This document shows, piece by piece, positions 38,967 through 48,681 of a stretch of 64,000 nt of DNA (positions are counted from its first letter, which is position 1; every line of letters begins with the position of its first letter). The stretch comes from Sphaerisporangium siamense (GTDB lineage: Bacteria > Actinomycetota > Actinomycetes > Streptosporangiales > Streptosporangiaceae). The stretch spans positions 3,224,001 to 3,288,000 of the forward strand of contig NZ_JACHND010000001.1 in assembly GCF_014205275.1 (NCBI RefSeq), written 5' to 3'. Under the pieces are notes generated by a model that was not told the DNA's origin, did not search any database, and saw only the letters and a program-made list of their open reading frames with translations. The position numbers and the translations under genes were made by a program.

Positions 38967-40208
38967 ATGCGCTTGACCGACGCGGGCGCGGCACCCGTCT
39001 CGCTCGACGAGATCGACCTGTACGGCACCGAGATGTACCGCTCGGGCGACCCGCACGCCGCCTGGCGGACGCTGCGCGAGAAGGCCCCGGTCTGGCGCCA
39101 GGAGGCGCCCGACGGGACGCCGTTCTGGTCGGTGACCCGGTACCGCGACGTGGTGGACGTGCTGCGCGACACCCGCAGGTTCAGCTCCGAGCACAGCACC
39201 ATGCTCAGCGTGCTGGAACGGGACACCGCGGCCGGGCGGGCCATCCACCTGATGGACCCGCCGCGGCACTCCCAGGTGCGCGGCGCCACCATCAGCGCCC
39301 TGTCCGTGCGCGTCATGCGCCGGCACGAGCCGGCGATCCGCGAGCGGGTCGCCAAGCTCGTGGCCGGGGCCATCGCCGAGGGGCAGGCCGACATGGCCAG
39401 GCTCGTCACGATGCTGCCCATGCTGGTCGCCGGCGAGCTGATGGGCATCCCCCAGGAGAAGTGGACCGAGGCCGCGCACTGGACGGTGGCCAGCATGGCC
39501 CCCGAGGACCCGGCGTTCTCGATCGGCGACGAGGCGGCGACGCTGCGGGCCGCGCACGTGTTCCTGTTCTCGATGTTCATCGAGCTGATCCAGGACCGCA
39601 GGGAGGAGCCGGGCACCGAGGACCTGATCTCGCTGCTGCTCGGCATGGAGATCGACGGGCGCCCGGCCACCGACGAGGAGGTCCTCGTCAACTGCTACGC
39701 GTTCATCATGGGCGCCAACCCGACGATCCCGCAGGCGTCCTCGCACCTGGTGCTCACCATGGCCGAGAACCCGGACCTGTGGCGGCGGATCCGCGAGGGG
39801 GACCGGTCCCGGCTGGGGCTCACGCTGGAGGAGACGCTGCGCTGGTCCAGCCCGGTCAACCACCTGCTGCGCAGGACCACCGAGGAGATCGAGCTCGGCG
39901 GGCACGTCATCCCCGAGGGAGGGCTGGTCGCGGCCTGGGTCGGCTCGGCCAACAGGGACGAGGAGGTCTTCCCCGACGCCTACGTCTTCGACCCGTGGCG
40001 CACCCCGAACCAGCACATCACGTTCGGCTTCGGCTCGCACCGGTGCATCGGCAACTCGCCCGCGCAGACCGGTGTCCAGCTCCTGCTGGAGGAGCTGGTC
40101 GAGCAGGTGGAGTCGTTCGAGCTCGCCGGCGAGGTCCGCCACCTGGGCTCGAACTTCCTCAACGGCATCACCCACATGCCGGTGATTCTGCGGCCGAGCG
40201 GCTCCTGA
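38967..40208 (+). CDS. Cytochrome P450
   Basis: This 413-aa P450 has the heme loop FGFGSHRCIGNSPA (Cys ligand) near residue 360, the ExxR motif EETLRW, and the usual I-helix position MGANPTIPQ. There the common acid-Thr pair is replaced by Asn-Pro, so oxygen activation may differ from normal hydroxylases. It starts one base after the dehydrogenase TAG and is the last gene before a very stable hairpin. The likely substrate is a carrier-bound amino acid or the finished peptide, by context only. Confidence 0.9.
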   Translation: MRLTDAGAAPVSLDEIDLYGTEMYRSGDPHAAWRTLREKAPVWRQEAPDGTPFWSVTRYRDVVDVLRDTRRFSSEHSTMLSVLERDTAAGRAIHLMDPPRHSQVRGATISALSVRVMRRHEPAIRERVAKLVAGAIAEGQADMARLVTMLPMLVAGELMGIPQEKWTEAAHWTVASMAPEDPAFSIGDEAATLRAAHVFLFSMFIELIQDRREEPGTEDLISLLLGMEIDGRPATDEEVLVNCYAFIMGANPTIPQASSHLVLTMAENPDLWRRIREGDRSRLGLTLEETLRWSSPVNHLLRRTTEEIELGGHVIPEGGLVAAWVGSANRDEEVFPDAYVFDPWRTPNQHITFGFGSHRCIGNSPAQTGVQLLLEELVEQVESFELAGEVRHLGSNFLNGITHMPVILRPSGS

Positions 40209-40213
40209 GGGCC

Positions 40214-40258
40214 CGGGACGGCGGGCGCGGGACGGCGGGTCCCGCGCCCGCCGTCCCG
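40214..40258 (+). terminator. Strong hairpin after the P450 gene
   Basis: Perfect 19-bp arms at 40214-40232 and 40240-40258 with a 7-nt loop, starting 6 bp after the P450 stop. It should end the plus-strand NRPS-dehydrogenase-P450 transcript. Confidence 0.85.
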
Positions 40259-40332
40259 CGTTGCCGGAACGTTTGCCGGGGCGGGAGCGGCGCGCGGTTC
40301 GGGCACCGCGCGTTTGTGTCACACTCGTGGCC

Positions 40333-40716
40333 ATGGAGATGCGGACGATCACCTCCCCCGAGACCCCTGACACCGGGCCCCACTACGGAGACGCCAAAGA
40401 ACTCACCGGGGTCTCGCGCCTTCTCTTCATCAGCGGACAGATTCCCGAGACCGCCGACGGCCACGTGCCACCCGGCTTCGAAGACCAGGCCAGGCTGGTG
40501 TTCAGCCACATCAGGTCGCTGCTGAAGGCGGCGGACATGGACGTGCAGAACCTGGTCAAGCTGACCATCTACCTGAGCGACCGGCAGTACCGCGCGCCGC
40601 TGGCCCGGGTGCGCAACGAGGCGTTCGCCGGTCACCAGTTCGCGATGACGATCATCATCGCCGGCATCTACGACCCCGTGTGGCTCCTGGAGGTCGAGGC
40701 GGTCGCCGCGGCCTGA
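40333..40716 (+). CDS. RidA/YjgF-family protein
   Basis: This 127-aa protein has the Rid fold (LFISGQIPETADGHVPPGFEDQARLVFSHIRSLLKAADMDVQNLVKLTIYLSD). Rid enzymes hydrolyse reactive enamines and imines made by PLP enzymes or dehydroamino acids. The canonical active-site Arg of RidA (as in 'R..F') is not obvious here: the region reads QYRAPLARVRNEAFAGHQFAMTIIIAGIYDPVWLLEVEAVA, so it belongs to a non-RidA Rid subgroup. The ATG at 40333 has no ribosome site and may be leaderless. Its own terminator-bounded unit suggests separate control, though a housekeeping role for dehydroamino-acid chemistry in the cluster is attractive. Confidence 0.82.
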   Translation: MEMRTITSPETPDTGPHYGDAKELTGVSRLLFISGQIPETADGHVPPGFEDQARLVFSHIRSLLKAADMDVQNLVKLTIYLSDRQYRAPLARVRNEAFAGHQFAMTIIIAGIYDPVWLLEVEAVAAA

Positions 40717-40730
40717 CCCGCGGGAACGTC

Positions 40731-40766
40731 AGAGGCGGCCGGCCCCGGCGCGGGGCGGCCGCCTCT
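40731..40766. terminator. Bidirectional hairpin between RidA and formyltransferase genes
   Basis: Inverted repeat AGAGGCGGCC (40731-40740) with GGCCGCCTCT (40757-40766), with a further GC-rich pairing inside the loop. It lies between convergent stop codons. Confidence 0.75.
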
Positions 40767-40780
40767 CGCGGCTCAGCCGG

Positions 40781-41697
40781 TCATTCCAGGTAGCCGCCCA
40801 TCTTGGTGAAGTAGTCCACCGCCCGCACGGGCGGCCCGTCCTCCGTCGCGACCTGCAGCAGGATCAGCCCCCGCGCGTCGGGGTCCCCGCGCCGGCCGCA
40901 CGCGACCGCGACGCCGCCCTCCGCCGCCCTGACGACACGGCCCGGCGTGCCGCAGTAGCCGCGCTCCGGGGGCCGCGCGACCTTCACGTACAGGCGGCCG
41001 CCGTTGTGGGTCGTCCAGGCGTTGAGGAACGGGTCGCTCTGGCCGCGCACCAAGTTGTAGACCTGCGTGGTGCCGTCGCGCCAGTCGATGCGGGTGTCCT
41101 CGACGCCGATCCGGTGATAGAACGTTCCGCCGGTCGCCGGCTGCCGCTCGCCCCGGTGCCCGCTCTCGACCAGCTCCAGCGCCCGCAGCGTCACGGGCAC
41201 GTACTCGTCCAGCAGCTTGCTCAGCACCGCGCCCGCGGTGTCGTGCGGGCCGATGGGCACCAGGGCCCTGGTCACCACGGGGCCGGTGTCCAGCTCCGCG
41301 TCCATGAAGTGCACGGTCAGCCCGATCTCGGTGCGCCCGTCCCTGATCGACCAGTTCACCGAGCCGAACCCGGCGTACTCCGGCAGCAGGGCGTCGTGCA
41401 CGTTGAGCGAGCCCAGGCGCGGGATCCTCAGCAGCTCGATCGGGGCGCGGGTGCGCCAGTTCGTGGACACGATCACGTCCGGCGCGAGTTCCTCGGCCCG
41501 CCTCCACAGGTCCGGCTCGGCGGCCGTGGCGGAGAAGACCAGGGGGATGCCCAGCTTGCCGGCGAGCTGTTCCACGTCCGGCTCGCCGAGCCCGCCGAAC
41601 TCGGCCACGTGGGTGAGCACCGTCACCACCTCGTGGCGCTTGACGAGGCCGCCGAGCATGTTCGCGCCCAGCTCCCCGTACCCCATGAAGAGGATCC

Positions 41698-41701
<4 letters not shown>
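40781..41701 (-). CDS. Formyltransferase (Fmt/ArnA-type)
   Basis: This 306-aa enzyme uses 10-formyl-tetrahydrofolate. The catalytic trio is in place: N100 and H102 in LNVHDALLPEYAG, and D138 in DAELDTGPVV. The C-terminal half looks like the FmtC barrel domain. The GTG at 41701 overlaps argG (GTGA at 41698-41701). It is too diverged and in the wrong context for the housekeeping Met-tRNA formyltransferase, so an N-formylation step on an amino acid or peptide amine in the cluster is likely. The longer open frame upstream lies inside argG. Confidence 0.87.
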
Positions 41702-42923
<1,222 letters not shown>

Positions 42924-42927
<4 letters not shown>

Positions 42928-43688
42928 CTCGACACCTCCAGGGTTTCCGGGTCCGCCCACAGACCGTCCATGGTCTCGTGGGAGAGTTCCATCGTCAGGT
43001 TGCGCGTGGACGCGTAACCCATGTTGATGATCTTGCGTGTGCCGTTGACCACCGGGTACACGCGGTGCAGCGTCGTGTCGGTGCGCATCAGGTACAGGTC
43101 GCCGGAGAACAGCTCGACCGAGTAGATCGGGTGCCGCGTCAGCGTCCTGTTGATCTGCGGGTCCGCCTTGTTCCACACCGTCCCCGGCACGCACTGCACG
43201 AACCCGCCGTCGGCGATCGGCGGGGTCTCGATGACCCACACGACCGCGAAGCTGTAGTCGTCCCAGTGCCAGCCGTGCGTGTCGCCGTCCTTCTCCAGGC
43301 ACGTGATCACGAACTGCTCGGGCTCATAAGGGCAGGGATGGACCGGCTCGCCCGCGATCTGCCCGAGGCTCTGGAGCATCCGTGCCGAGTTGTAGACCCC
43401 GGGGATGACGGTGCCGAACTCGACGATCTCCTTGCGCCGCACGTTGCGCATCCGGCGCGGGCTGTGGTCGGTCTCCGCGAAGCTGACGTCGCGGCGCACG
43501 CTGCCGACCTCCAGCAGCCGGTTCACCTCGTCGGCGACGGCCTTCTTCACCGAGTCCGGGACCAGAAAGGGAATCTTGGCGTGGCCGAGGTAGGAGAAAT
43601 CACGTCGCGCCCGCGCAATGGATTCCTCGCTGACGTTGGTGGCGAGATGCGTTTCCAGATCGAGTAGCAGCGCGCCGACATCCGACAT
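42924..43688 (-). CDS. Fe(II)/2-oxoglutarate dioxygenase
   Basis: This 254-aa protein is a mononuclear iron oxygenase. The metal triad is H141-x-D143 in HGWHWDDYSFAVVW with the distal H208 in TDTTLHRVYPV, and R218 in NGTRKIINMG should bind 2-oxoglutarate. The ATG at 43688 is chosen because AAGGAGGCGGCC precedes it perfectly; an upstream ATG at 43724 has no such site. It is the first gene of the oxygenase-argG-formyltransferase operon. The substrate is probably a free amino acid or a guanidino/ureido compound. Confidence 0.87.
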
Positions 43689-43923
43689 GGCCGCCTCCTT
43701 GGAGTATCGCTGTGGTTGACTCATGTTTTTATCGATAGGGACTGTTTCCCGATGGCGGGCGGCCGCATCCGGAGTGCAGCATAAGCCGAGCTCCGTTCAG
43801 GATGGCAATACTCATAGTTATGAAACGGACTGTGGAAATCTCGTACGTGCGGGCGGGGCCGGGGGACGGGGCCGGGCGGGGGCGCCGGGGCCCGCGCGTC
43901 CCGCCGGCCGGTTCGCGCTCCGC

Positions 43924-45246
43924 TCAGGCCGTGCCGCGCTGGGCCGCGGCGAACTCCAGGGCCTCTTCAGGGGATTCGGGAAGCTTGGGCAGCCGGGGGA
44001 TGATCGACAGGAAGAGCGGCACGGTGGAGACGGTCGAGGCGATGGCCCCGATCCAGATGGCCTCGCGCAGGCCGAGGCTCGCGCCGACGAACCCGCCGGC
44101 CAGCGCGCCGAGCGTGCCGAGCCCGGACAGCAGCGTGCGCATGCCGGCCGTCATGCGGGCCATCATGTGCTGGGGGGTGACGGCCTGCCGCAGGCTGAGC
44201 GCCACCACGTTGGCCACCGAGAGGCCGAAGCGCGTGAAGACGAAGCCGCCGCCGATCACCGCCGCGGCCAGCCACGTCGGCCCGGTCACCAGCGGCACCA
44301 GCAGCGAGCCCGAGTATCCGATGACGACGGCGACCACGTAGATCCGGCCGTAGGGGAAGCGCTTGATGAACCTGCTCGCGGCCAGCGAGCCCAGCAGGCC
44401 GCCGACCGAGCTCAGGCTGAACACCAGGCCGATCGTGAAGGGGGTGAAACCCAGGATCTTCACGCAGTACAGCACGAAGATGCCGTCGATGAACATGTAG
44501 CAGAAGTTGTAGGCCGACCCGATGGTGGCGATGACCCGCAGGAACGGGTTCTTCGTCACGAGCAGGATGCCCTCTCTGATCTCCCTGCCGAGATGGCGTT
44601 CGGCGCCGGGCGTCGGCTCGGGCTCGGGCCGCTTGATCGACGTCAGCGTGAACACCGAGACCAGGTAGGAGAACGCGTCGATGAGCAGCGCGTACGGTGC
44701 GGTGAATATCTGGACGATCAGGCCGGAGATGCCGGGACCCGCCAGGTCGGCCACCGAGAAGCTGGAGTTGACCTTGCCGTTCGCCTCGACCAGGTGTTCC
44801 TTCTGGACGAGCGTCGGCACGTACGACATCCAGCACACGTCGAACAGGACCGTGCACACCCCGATGCCGAGCGCCAGCGCGTACAGCCCGGCCATGCTGA
44901 GCGCGTCCATCCACGCCAGCACGGGCACGAGGGCGATGAGCACGCACCTGACGACGTTCGCGGTGATCATCAGGGGGCGCTTCCTGCGCCGGTCGGCCCA
45001 GACGCCGAACAGCAGCGACAGGAACAGGAACGGGATGAACTGCACGAACCGCAGCGCGCCGGTCTGCTCCGCGCCCGCGTGCAGCGAGATCACGGCGGTC
45101 AGCGGCAGAGCGAGCGCGGTGACTTGCACGCCCATCAGAGAAATGGTCTCGCCGACCCAGAACTTCGTGAAGTCGTGGTTGGCCCAGAGTCCCCGGTCTC
45201 GTGGTGCGGCCGGCGCGTCGGAGTCGGACTGACTCTCCGTGGACAA
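43924..45246 (-). CDS. MFS transporter, probable exporter
   Basis: This 440-aa protein has about 12 membrane segments and the MFS motif A-like loop FGVWADRRRKRPLM between helices 2 and 3. It resembles MFS exporters of the enterobactin-exporter/macrolide-efflux type (MFS_3). TTG start at 45246 has a clear GGAGG site. The gene sits at the edge of the NRPS cluster and likely exports the product or gives self-resistance. A GC-rich 235-bp gap with G runs (around 43856-43890) follows before the oxygenase gene. Confidence 0.88.
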   Translation of the reverse strand: MSTESQSDSDAPAAPRDRGLWANHDFTKFWVGETISLMGVQVTALALPLTAVISLHAGAEQTGALRFVQFIPFLFLSLLFGVWADRRRKRPLMITANVVRCVLIALVPVLAWMDALSMAGLYALALGIGVCTVLFDVCWMSYVPTLVQKEHLVEANGKVNSSFSVADLAGPGISGLIVQIFTAPYALLIDAFSYLVSVFTLTSIKRPEPEPTPGAERHLGREIREGILLVTKNPFLRVIATIGSAYNFCYMFIDGIFVLYCVKILGFTPFTIGLVFSLSSVGGLLGSLAASRFIKRFPYGRIYVVAVVIGYSGSLLVPLVTGPTWLAAAVIGGGFVFTRFGLSVANVVALSLRQAVTPQHMMARMTAGMRTLLSGLGTLGALAGGFVGASLGLREAIWIGAIASTVSTVPLFLSIIPRLPKLPESPEEALEFAAAQRGTA

Positions 45247-45954
45247 CGGATCCTCCGTGGGTCGATAGGCGTGGCTAATCGTCCGTTATTCTGACCACAG
45301 CCCCGCGACGGGCGTCAATTGCCGCTGTGTTTCACATTTTTCCGGCCCGATAATCCTTACGTTTACATCGGGCACGCGGCCCGTGGACGTTCACGGGGTT
45401 CCCCGCGTCACGTGATCGGGCACGTCAAAGGGCGGTCCGGGCCCGCGCCGGGGCGCGGGCCGCACAAAAGTGTCGCGCGGGGCGGGGTGGACGCCAAGAG
45501 GTCCGCGCGCCGCCGCCTCCGGCGAAACCATTTCCCGTCGCCTTCCCATCGTCCCGGCGCATGCCCGCCTGCGCGGTTCTTGACAGGCGCCGCCAGGCGT
45601 GGACCATGGTGATCACCTCGGCGTGCGCGCCCCGGCTCCCCGCGGGCCGCGCCGGGCGGCGCGGGCGGTCCCGGACGTCGCCGGGCGCCCCGATGATTCG
45701 GTCCTGCCGGAGGCGGGGATGCGGTCACCCGGACGACGGCGCGCGGCCTCCCGCGTCGCGGGGCCGGGTAATGAATGATCATTTTCGGGAGGGTGAGAGT
45801 TTCCGCGCCCGGGATCGGCGGCAGGGGCGCCTATTCACCCCGGTCGGCAGCCGGGGTGCGAGAACGCGGAACCGCGACGGGCGCTCTGTCCTGCGAGGAC
45901 GCGCGCCCCGCCGCCGGCGCGGCATTATGTGGTTGTTTACCGTACATTCCGCTG
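45247..45954. other. Gene-free region between the two accessory loci
   Basis: About 700 bp with only short, domain-free open frames on both strands. I treat it as the border between the NRPS cluster and the peptide locus. The far right end becomes AT-rich and runs into the promoter at 45955. Confidence 0.5.
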
Positions 45955-45983
45955 TTGACAGCTATCCGAGCGTATTTTACGCT
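45955..45983 (+). promoter_or_regulatory. Consensus promoter of the 47-aa peptide gene
   Basis: TTGACA at 45955-45960, a 17-bp spacer, and TACGCT (TANNNT) at 45978-45983. The surrounding bases are clearly AT-rich for this genome. Transcription should start near 45990, leaving about a 44-nt leader that contains GCAGGAGG ahead of the ATG at 46034. This is the best promoter in the window and implies strong expression. Confidence 0.8.
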
Positions 45984-46033
45984 GCATTAGCCCGACATTA
46001 TGGGCAGCCGTCAATTTCCCGCAGGAGGTAGGG

Positions 46034-46177
46034 ATGACGCCCGAGCTCGTTCAGAAGACGACCGAAACCCCCGTTATGCTCACGCCGGAATTAGTGCAGA
46101 AGATGCTCTCCGCCCGTCAGGCCGAGGCAGCCATCAAGTTCCGCACGACCTGCACCGACTGCGTCCCGAACTACTGA
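46034..46177 (+). CDS. 47-aa precursor-like peptide with two Cys
   Basis: This small protein has a helical, leader-like N-terminal part with a repeated TPELVQK motif (residues 2-8 and 17-23), then SARQAEAAIKF, and a short C-terminal segment RTTCTDCVPNY with a C-x-x-C pair, two Thr and an aromatic end. That build (charged helical leader plus Cys/Thr-rich tail) is typical of a ribosomal peptide (RiPP) precursor. It has an excellent ribosome site and a consensus promoter. A phosphodiesterase-family gene follows 77 bp later. No lanthionine, YcaO, radical-SAM or PEARL enzyme is visible nearby, so the modification, if any, would have to come from the unusual enzymes downstream. It could also be a small metal-binding protein. 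Confidence 0.8.
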   Translation: MTPELVQKTTETPVMLTPELVQKMLSARQAEAAIKFRTTCTDCVPNY

Positions 46178-46254
46178 TCCGCCGCCGGTTCGGCTGAGCG
46201 GCCACCCCTGATCGCCCGCACGCCGGTCGATCGAACCAGGAGGAGACCGCTCTA

Positions 46255-47418
46255 TTGCCGAGCGATATCGCACTGATCAATGAATTCATGACGGGGGACG
46301 GTGTGATCCCGCACCCCCGCCGATCGCTGAGTGCGATACCCGGGCGGATGCTGGACGAACTCGACCGTGCCGCCCGGGGAATCGTGGTGCTCGCCGTCGA
46401 CGGACTGTCGTGGCGCACCGCGCGCGAGTCGTGGCGCGACGCCGCGCTCGAAACCCTCACCTCCACCTTCCCCAGCACCTCCGCGACGGCGTGGATGACC
46501 GCCGTCACCGGTGTGCCCCTGACCGGGCACCTGGTCGCGGGCGCGGCCTGCCGGTCGCCCGCCGACGACGCCCTGGTGGACCTCATCCACGGCACCGTGC
46601 TCGCCGGCCCGCGTGACGCCCCCGAGCCCGTCGCCCCGGGCCGTCCCGCCTCGCCGGACGTCCTCGTCCGGCACCCCACCGTCTTCGAGACCGCCGCCTC
46701 CCGCGCCCGCGCCGCCGTCCTGGCCCGCGAGGTGGGCGCCCTCGGCGGCCCCTGGGCCGACGCGCTGCTCCAGGGGGCGGAGCGCATCCCCGGCCCCGGC
46801 CCGCGCGCCCTCGCCGCCGACGCGGCCGACCCCGTGCGCATGGCCGAGGCCGTGGCCGGCGACGTCGAGGCCGCCCTGACCGCGCACCGCGCCGACGTCC
46901 CCCTCCTGCTCTGGACGTACGTCAACCTGGACGAGCACGTGCACCGGCACGGCTACGACGCCCGCGCCCGCCGCGCCGTCGAGCAACTGGAGCGGCACGC
47001 GCGGTCCTGGGCGCGGCGCGGCTGGACCGTGCTCGCCCACGCCGACCACGGCCAGACGCCCTGCGCGCCCGACCCGGAGCTGGAGGCGGCCTGGGCGCGC
47101 GTCGACACCCCGGAGCTGTGCCGCCTGCCCGCCGGGGGCGCGGGACGGGTCCGCTGGCTCTACCCTCGCGAGGGCCGCACGGGCGAGGTCAGGGAGAGGC
47201 TCGCCGCCGCCCTGGACGGCCACGCGCTGGTCGTCCCCGTCGACGACCTGCCCGGCCTCGGGCTCACCGGCCTCACCCCCGCGCTGCGCGAGCGGATCGG
47301 CGGCGTCGTCGCCCTCGCCACCTCGCCGGGCTTCCCGCTCCCGGTCGCCGGCGTGGCCTGGGAGCACGGGGCGCTCAGCCCCGACGAGATGCTCGTGCCG
47401 CTGGCCGTCTGGCGCTGA
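46255..47418 (+). CDS. Type I phosphodiesterase/alkaline-phosphatase-fold protein
   Basis: This 387-aa protein has the metal-binding framework of the nucleotide pyrophosphatase/phosphodiesterase family: D49 in VVLAVDGLSW, a nucleophile Thr/Ser in TFPSTSATAWMT (71-82), LDEHVHRHGYD, and HADHGQT. There is no signal peptide, so it is cytoplasmic. The start is TTG with AGGAGG upstream at a rather long spacing. Downstream of the precursor-like peptide and co-directional with it, it may remove a phosphate or nucleotide group placed by enzymes of the same locus. The substrate is unknown. Confidence 0.82.
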   Translation: MPSDIALINEFMTGDGVIPHPRRSLSAIPGRMLDELDRAARGIVVLAVDGLSWRTARESWRDAALETLTSTFPSTSATAWMTAVTGVPLTGHLVAGAACRSPADDALVDLIHGTVLAGPRDAPEPVAPGRPASPDVLVRHPTVFETAASRARAAVLAREVGALGGPWADALLQGAERIPGPGPRALAADAADPVRMAEAVAGDVEAALTAHRADVPLLLWTYVNLDEHVHRHGYDARARRAVEQLERHARSWARRGWTVLAHADHGQTPCAPDPELEAAWARVDTPELCRLPAGGAGRVRWLYPREGRTGEVRERLAAALDGHALVVPVDDLPGLGLTGLTPALRERIGGVVALATSPGFPLPVAGVAWEHGALSPDEMLVPLAVWR

Positions 47419-47427
47419 GCGCGGCGC

Positions 47428-48681
47428 TCAGGACGCCGGCGACTCCGACGGCGCGGCCTCGGCGCCGGGTCCCTCGGCGGCCTCGGGACGCTCGGGTGTG
47501 CCGCCGCGCCGGGAGATCAGCACGTACAGGGCGAGCACCAGGAACGCCGTCGCGGAGAACGCGTAGATGAGGCGGAACGGCACGAACCTGATCACGACGG
47601 TGCCCGCCGCCAGCGCGGCGATGTAGGGCAGGTCGATCAGCGCCTCCATCGCGGTCAGCGCCCGCCCCTGGAGCTCTCCCTCGGTGCGGCGCTGCACGAG
47701 CGTGGTGGTCGCCACCAGGAACACCGGGATCGAGATGCCCACCAGCACCCCGCCCGCGCACATGCCCGCCTCGGTGGTCGGGATGATCAGGGCCAGGCCG
47801 ACGGCCCCCAGCAGGAAGCCGATGGCCGCGGTGCGCGCCTCGCCGTACCGCCGGATCAGCGTGCCGACCGCGACGCCGCCCGCGATCGACCCCGCCCCCT
47901 GGAACGCGGCCAGGACGCCGATGAACGCGGTCGGGCGCCCCAGGCCGTCCTCCACGGCGGCGAACATCGCCGTGTTGATCAGCGCGCCCGCGCCCAGTGA
48001 GAGGCCGACGGCGATGATGACGTTCCGCATCTCGCGGTCCCGCAGGACGTGCCGGACGCCCGCCGTGAGGTCGGACGCGAGCCGCCCCGACGGCCGGGAG
48101 CGGTCGCGTACCAGGTCAGGGGTGCTCTGGAGCAGCAGCAGGATGACGACGGACAGCACGAACGTGCCCGCGTCCAGCAGCGCCACCCCGCCGAGCCCGG
48201 CCGCGACGAAGATCGCGGTGCCGAGCAGCGGGCCGATGATGCGAAGGCCCTGGCCGAGCGAGCTGAACAGGCCGTTGGCGTCGCCGAGCAGGTCCTTCGG
48301 CACCATGGAGTGGACCAGCCCGCCCCGCGCGGCGTTGAAGATCTGGTTGGAGACGCCGTAGCCCAGCGTCACCGCGTACACGATCCACAGGTCGCCCTCG
48401 TCCCTCACCAGCAGCAGGCACAGGACCAGGACGGCGGCGGCCAGGTCGTTGACGATGAGCGTGGCCCGGCGGGGGAACCGGTCCACGAGCAGGCCGGTCA
48501 GCGGCGCGAGCACCGCCGGCAGCGCCAGCAGCACGAACGTCACGCCGGCCAGCGAGTCCGAGCCGGTCAGCTCCTTCACCCAGATGGCGAGCACGACCAG
48601 CAGCGCGCGGTCGCCGAACATGTTGATCGCCTGTCCGGCGAAGAGCAGGACGAACTTGGGGTCACGCATGAGCCGGCGCAT
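47428..48681 (-). CDS. MFS transporter, probable peptide or drug exporter
   Basis: This 417-aa, 12-helix protein of the MFS_3/multidrug type has the loop LLVDRFPRRATLIVNDL between helices 2 and 3. The ATG at 48681 is chosen because GGAGG lies 5 nt before it; an ATG at 48693 is also in frame. It overlaps the end of the M28 gene by 20 bp and is the last gene of a four-gene operon. It probably exports the product of the peptide locus. Confidence 0.87.
   Translation of the reverse strand: MRRLMRDPKFVLLFAGQAINMFGDRALLVVLAIWVKELTGSDSLAGVTFVLLALPAVLAPLTGLLVDRFPRRATLIVNDLAAAVLVLCLLLVRDEGDLWIVYAVTLGYGVSNQIFNAARGGLVHSMVPKDLLGDANGLFSSLGQGLRIIGPLLGTAIFVAAGLGGVALLDAGTFVLSVVILLLLQSTPDLVRDRSRPSGRLASDLTAGVRHVLRDREMRNVIIAVGLSLGAGALINTAMFAAVEDGLGRPTAFIGVLAAFQGAGSIAGGVAVGTLIRRYGEARTAAIGFLLGAVGLALIIPTTEAGMCAGGVLVGISIPVFLVATTTLVQRRTEGELQGRALTAMEALIDLPYIAALAAGTVVIRFVPFRLIYAFSATAFLVLALYVLISRRGGTPERPEAAEGPGAEAAPSESPAS

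Noticed and set aside
40333-40716. Using the upstream in-frame start at 40261 for the RidA protein
   Set aside because: The first 24 residues would be Arg-rich and unlike the family, and the region is intergenic in character.
43856-43890. G-rich run as a regulatory G-quadruplex
   Set aside because: G runs are common at this GC content; no evidence beyond composition.
46034-46177. Lanthipeptide, lasso, methanobactin or PEARL-type assignment of the 47-aa peptide
   Set aside because: None of the matching modifying enzymes (LanB/LanM, lasso cyclase, MbnB, YcaO, radical SAM) is seen in the window.
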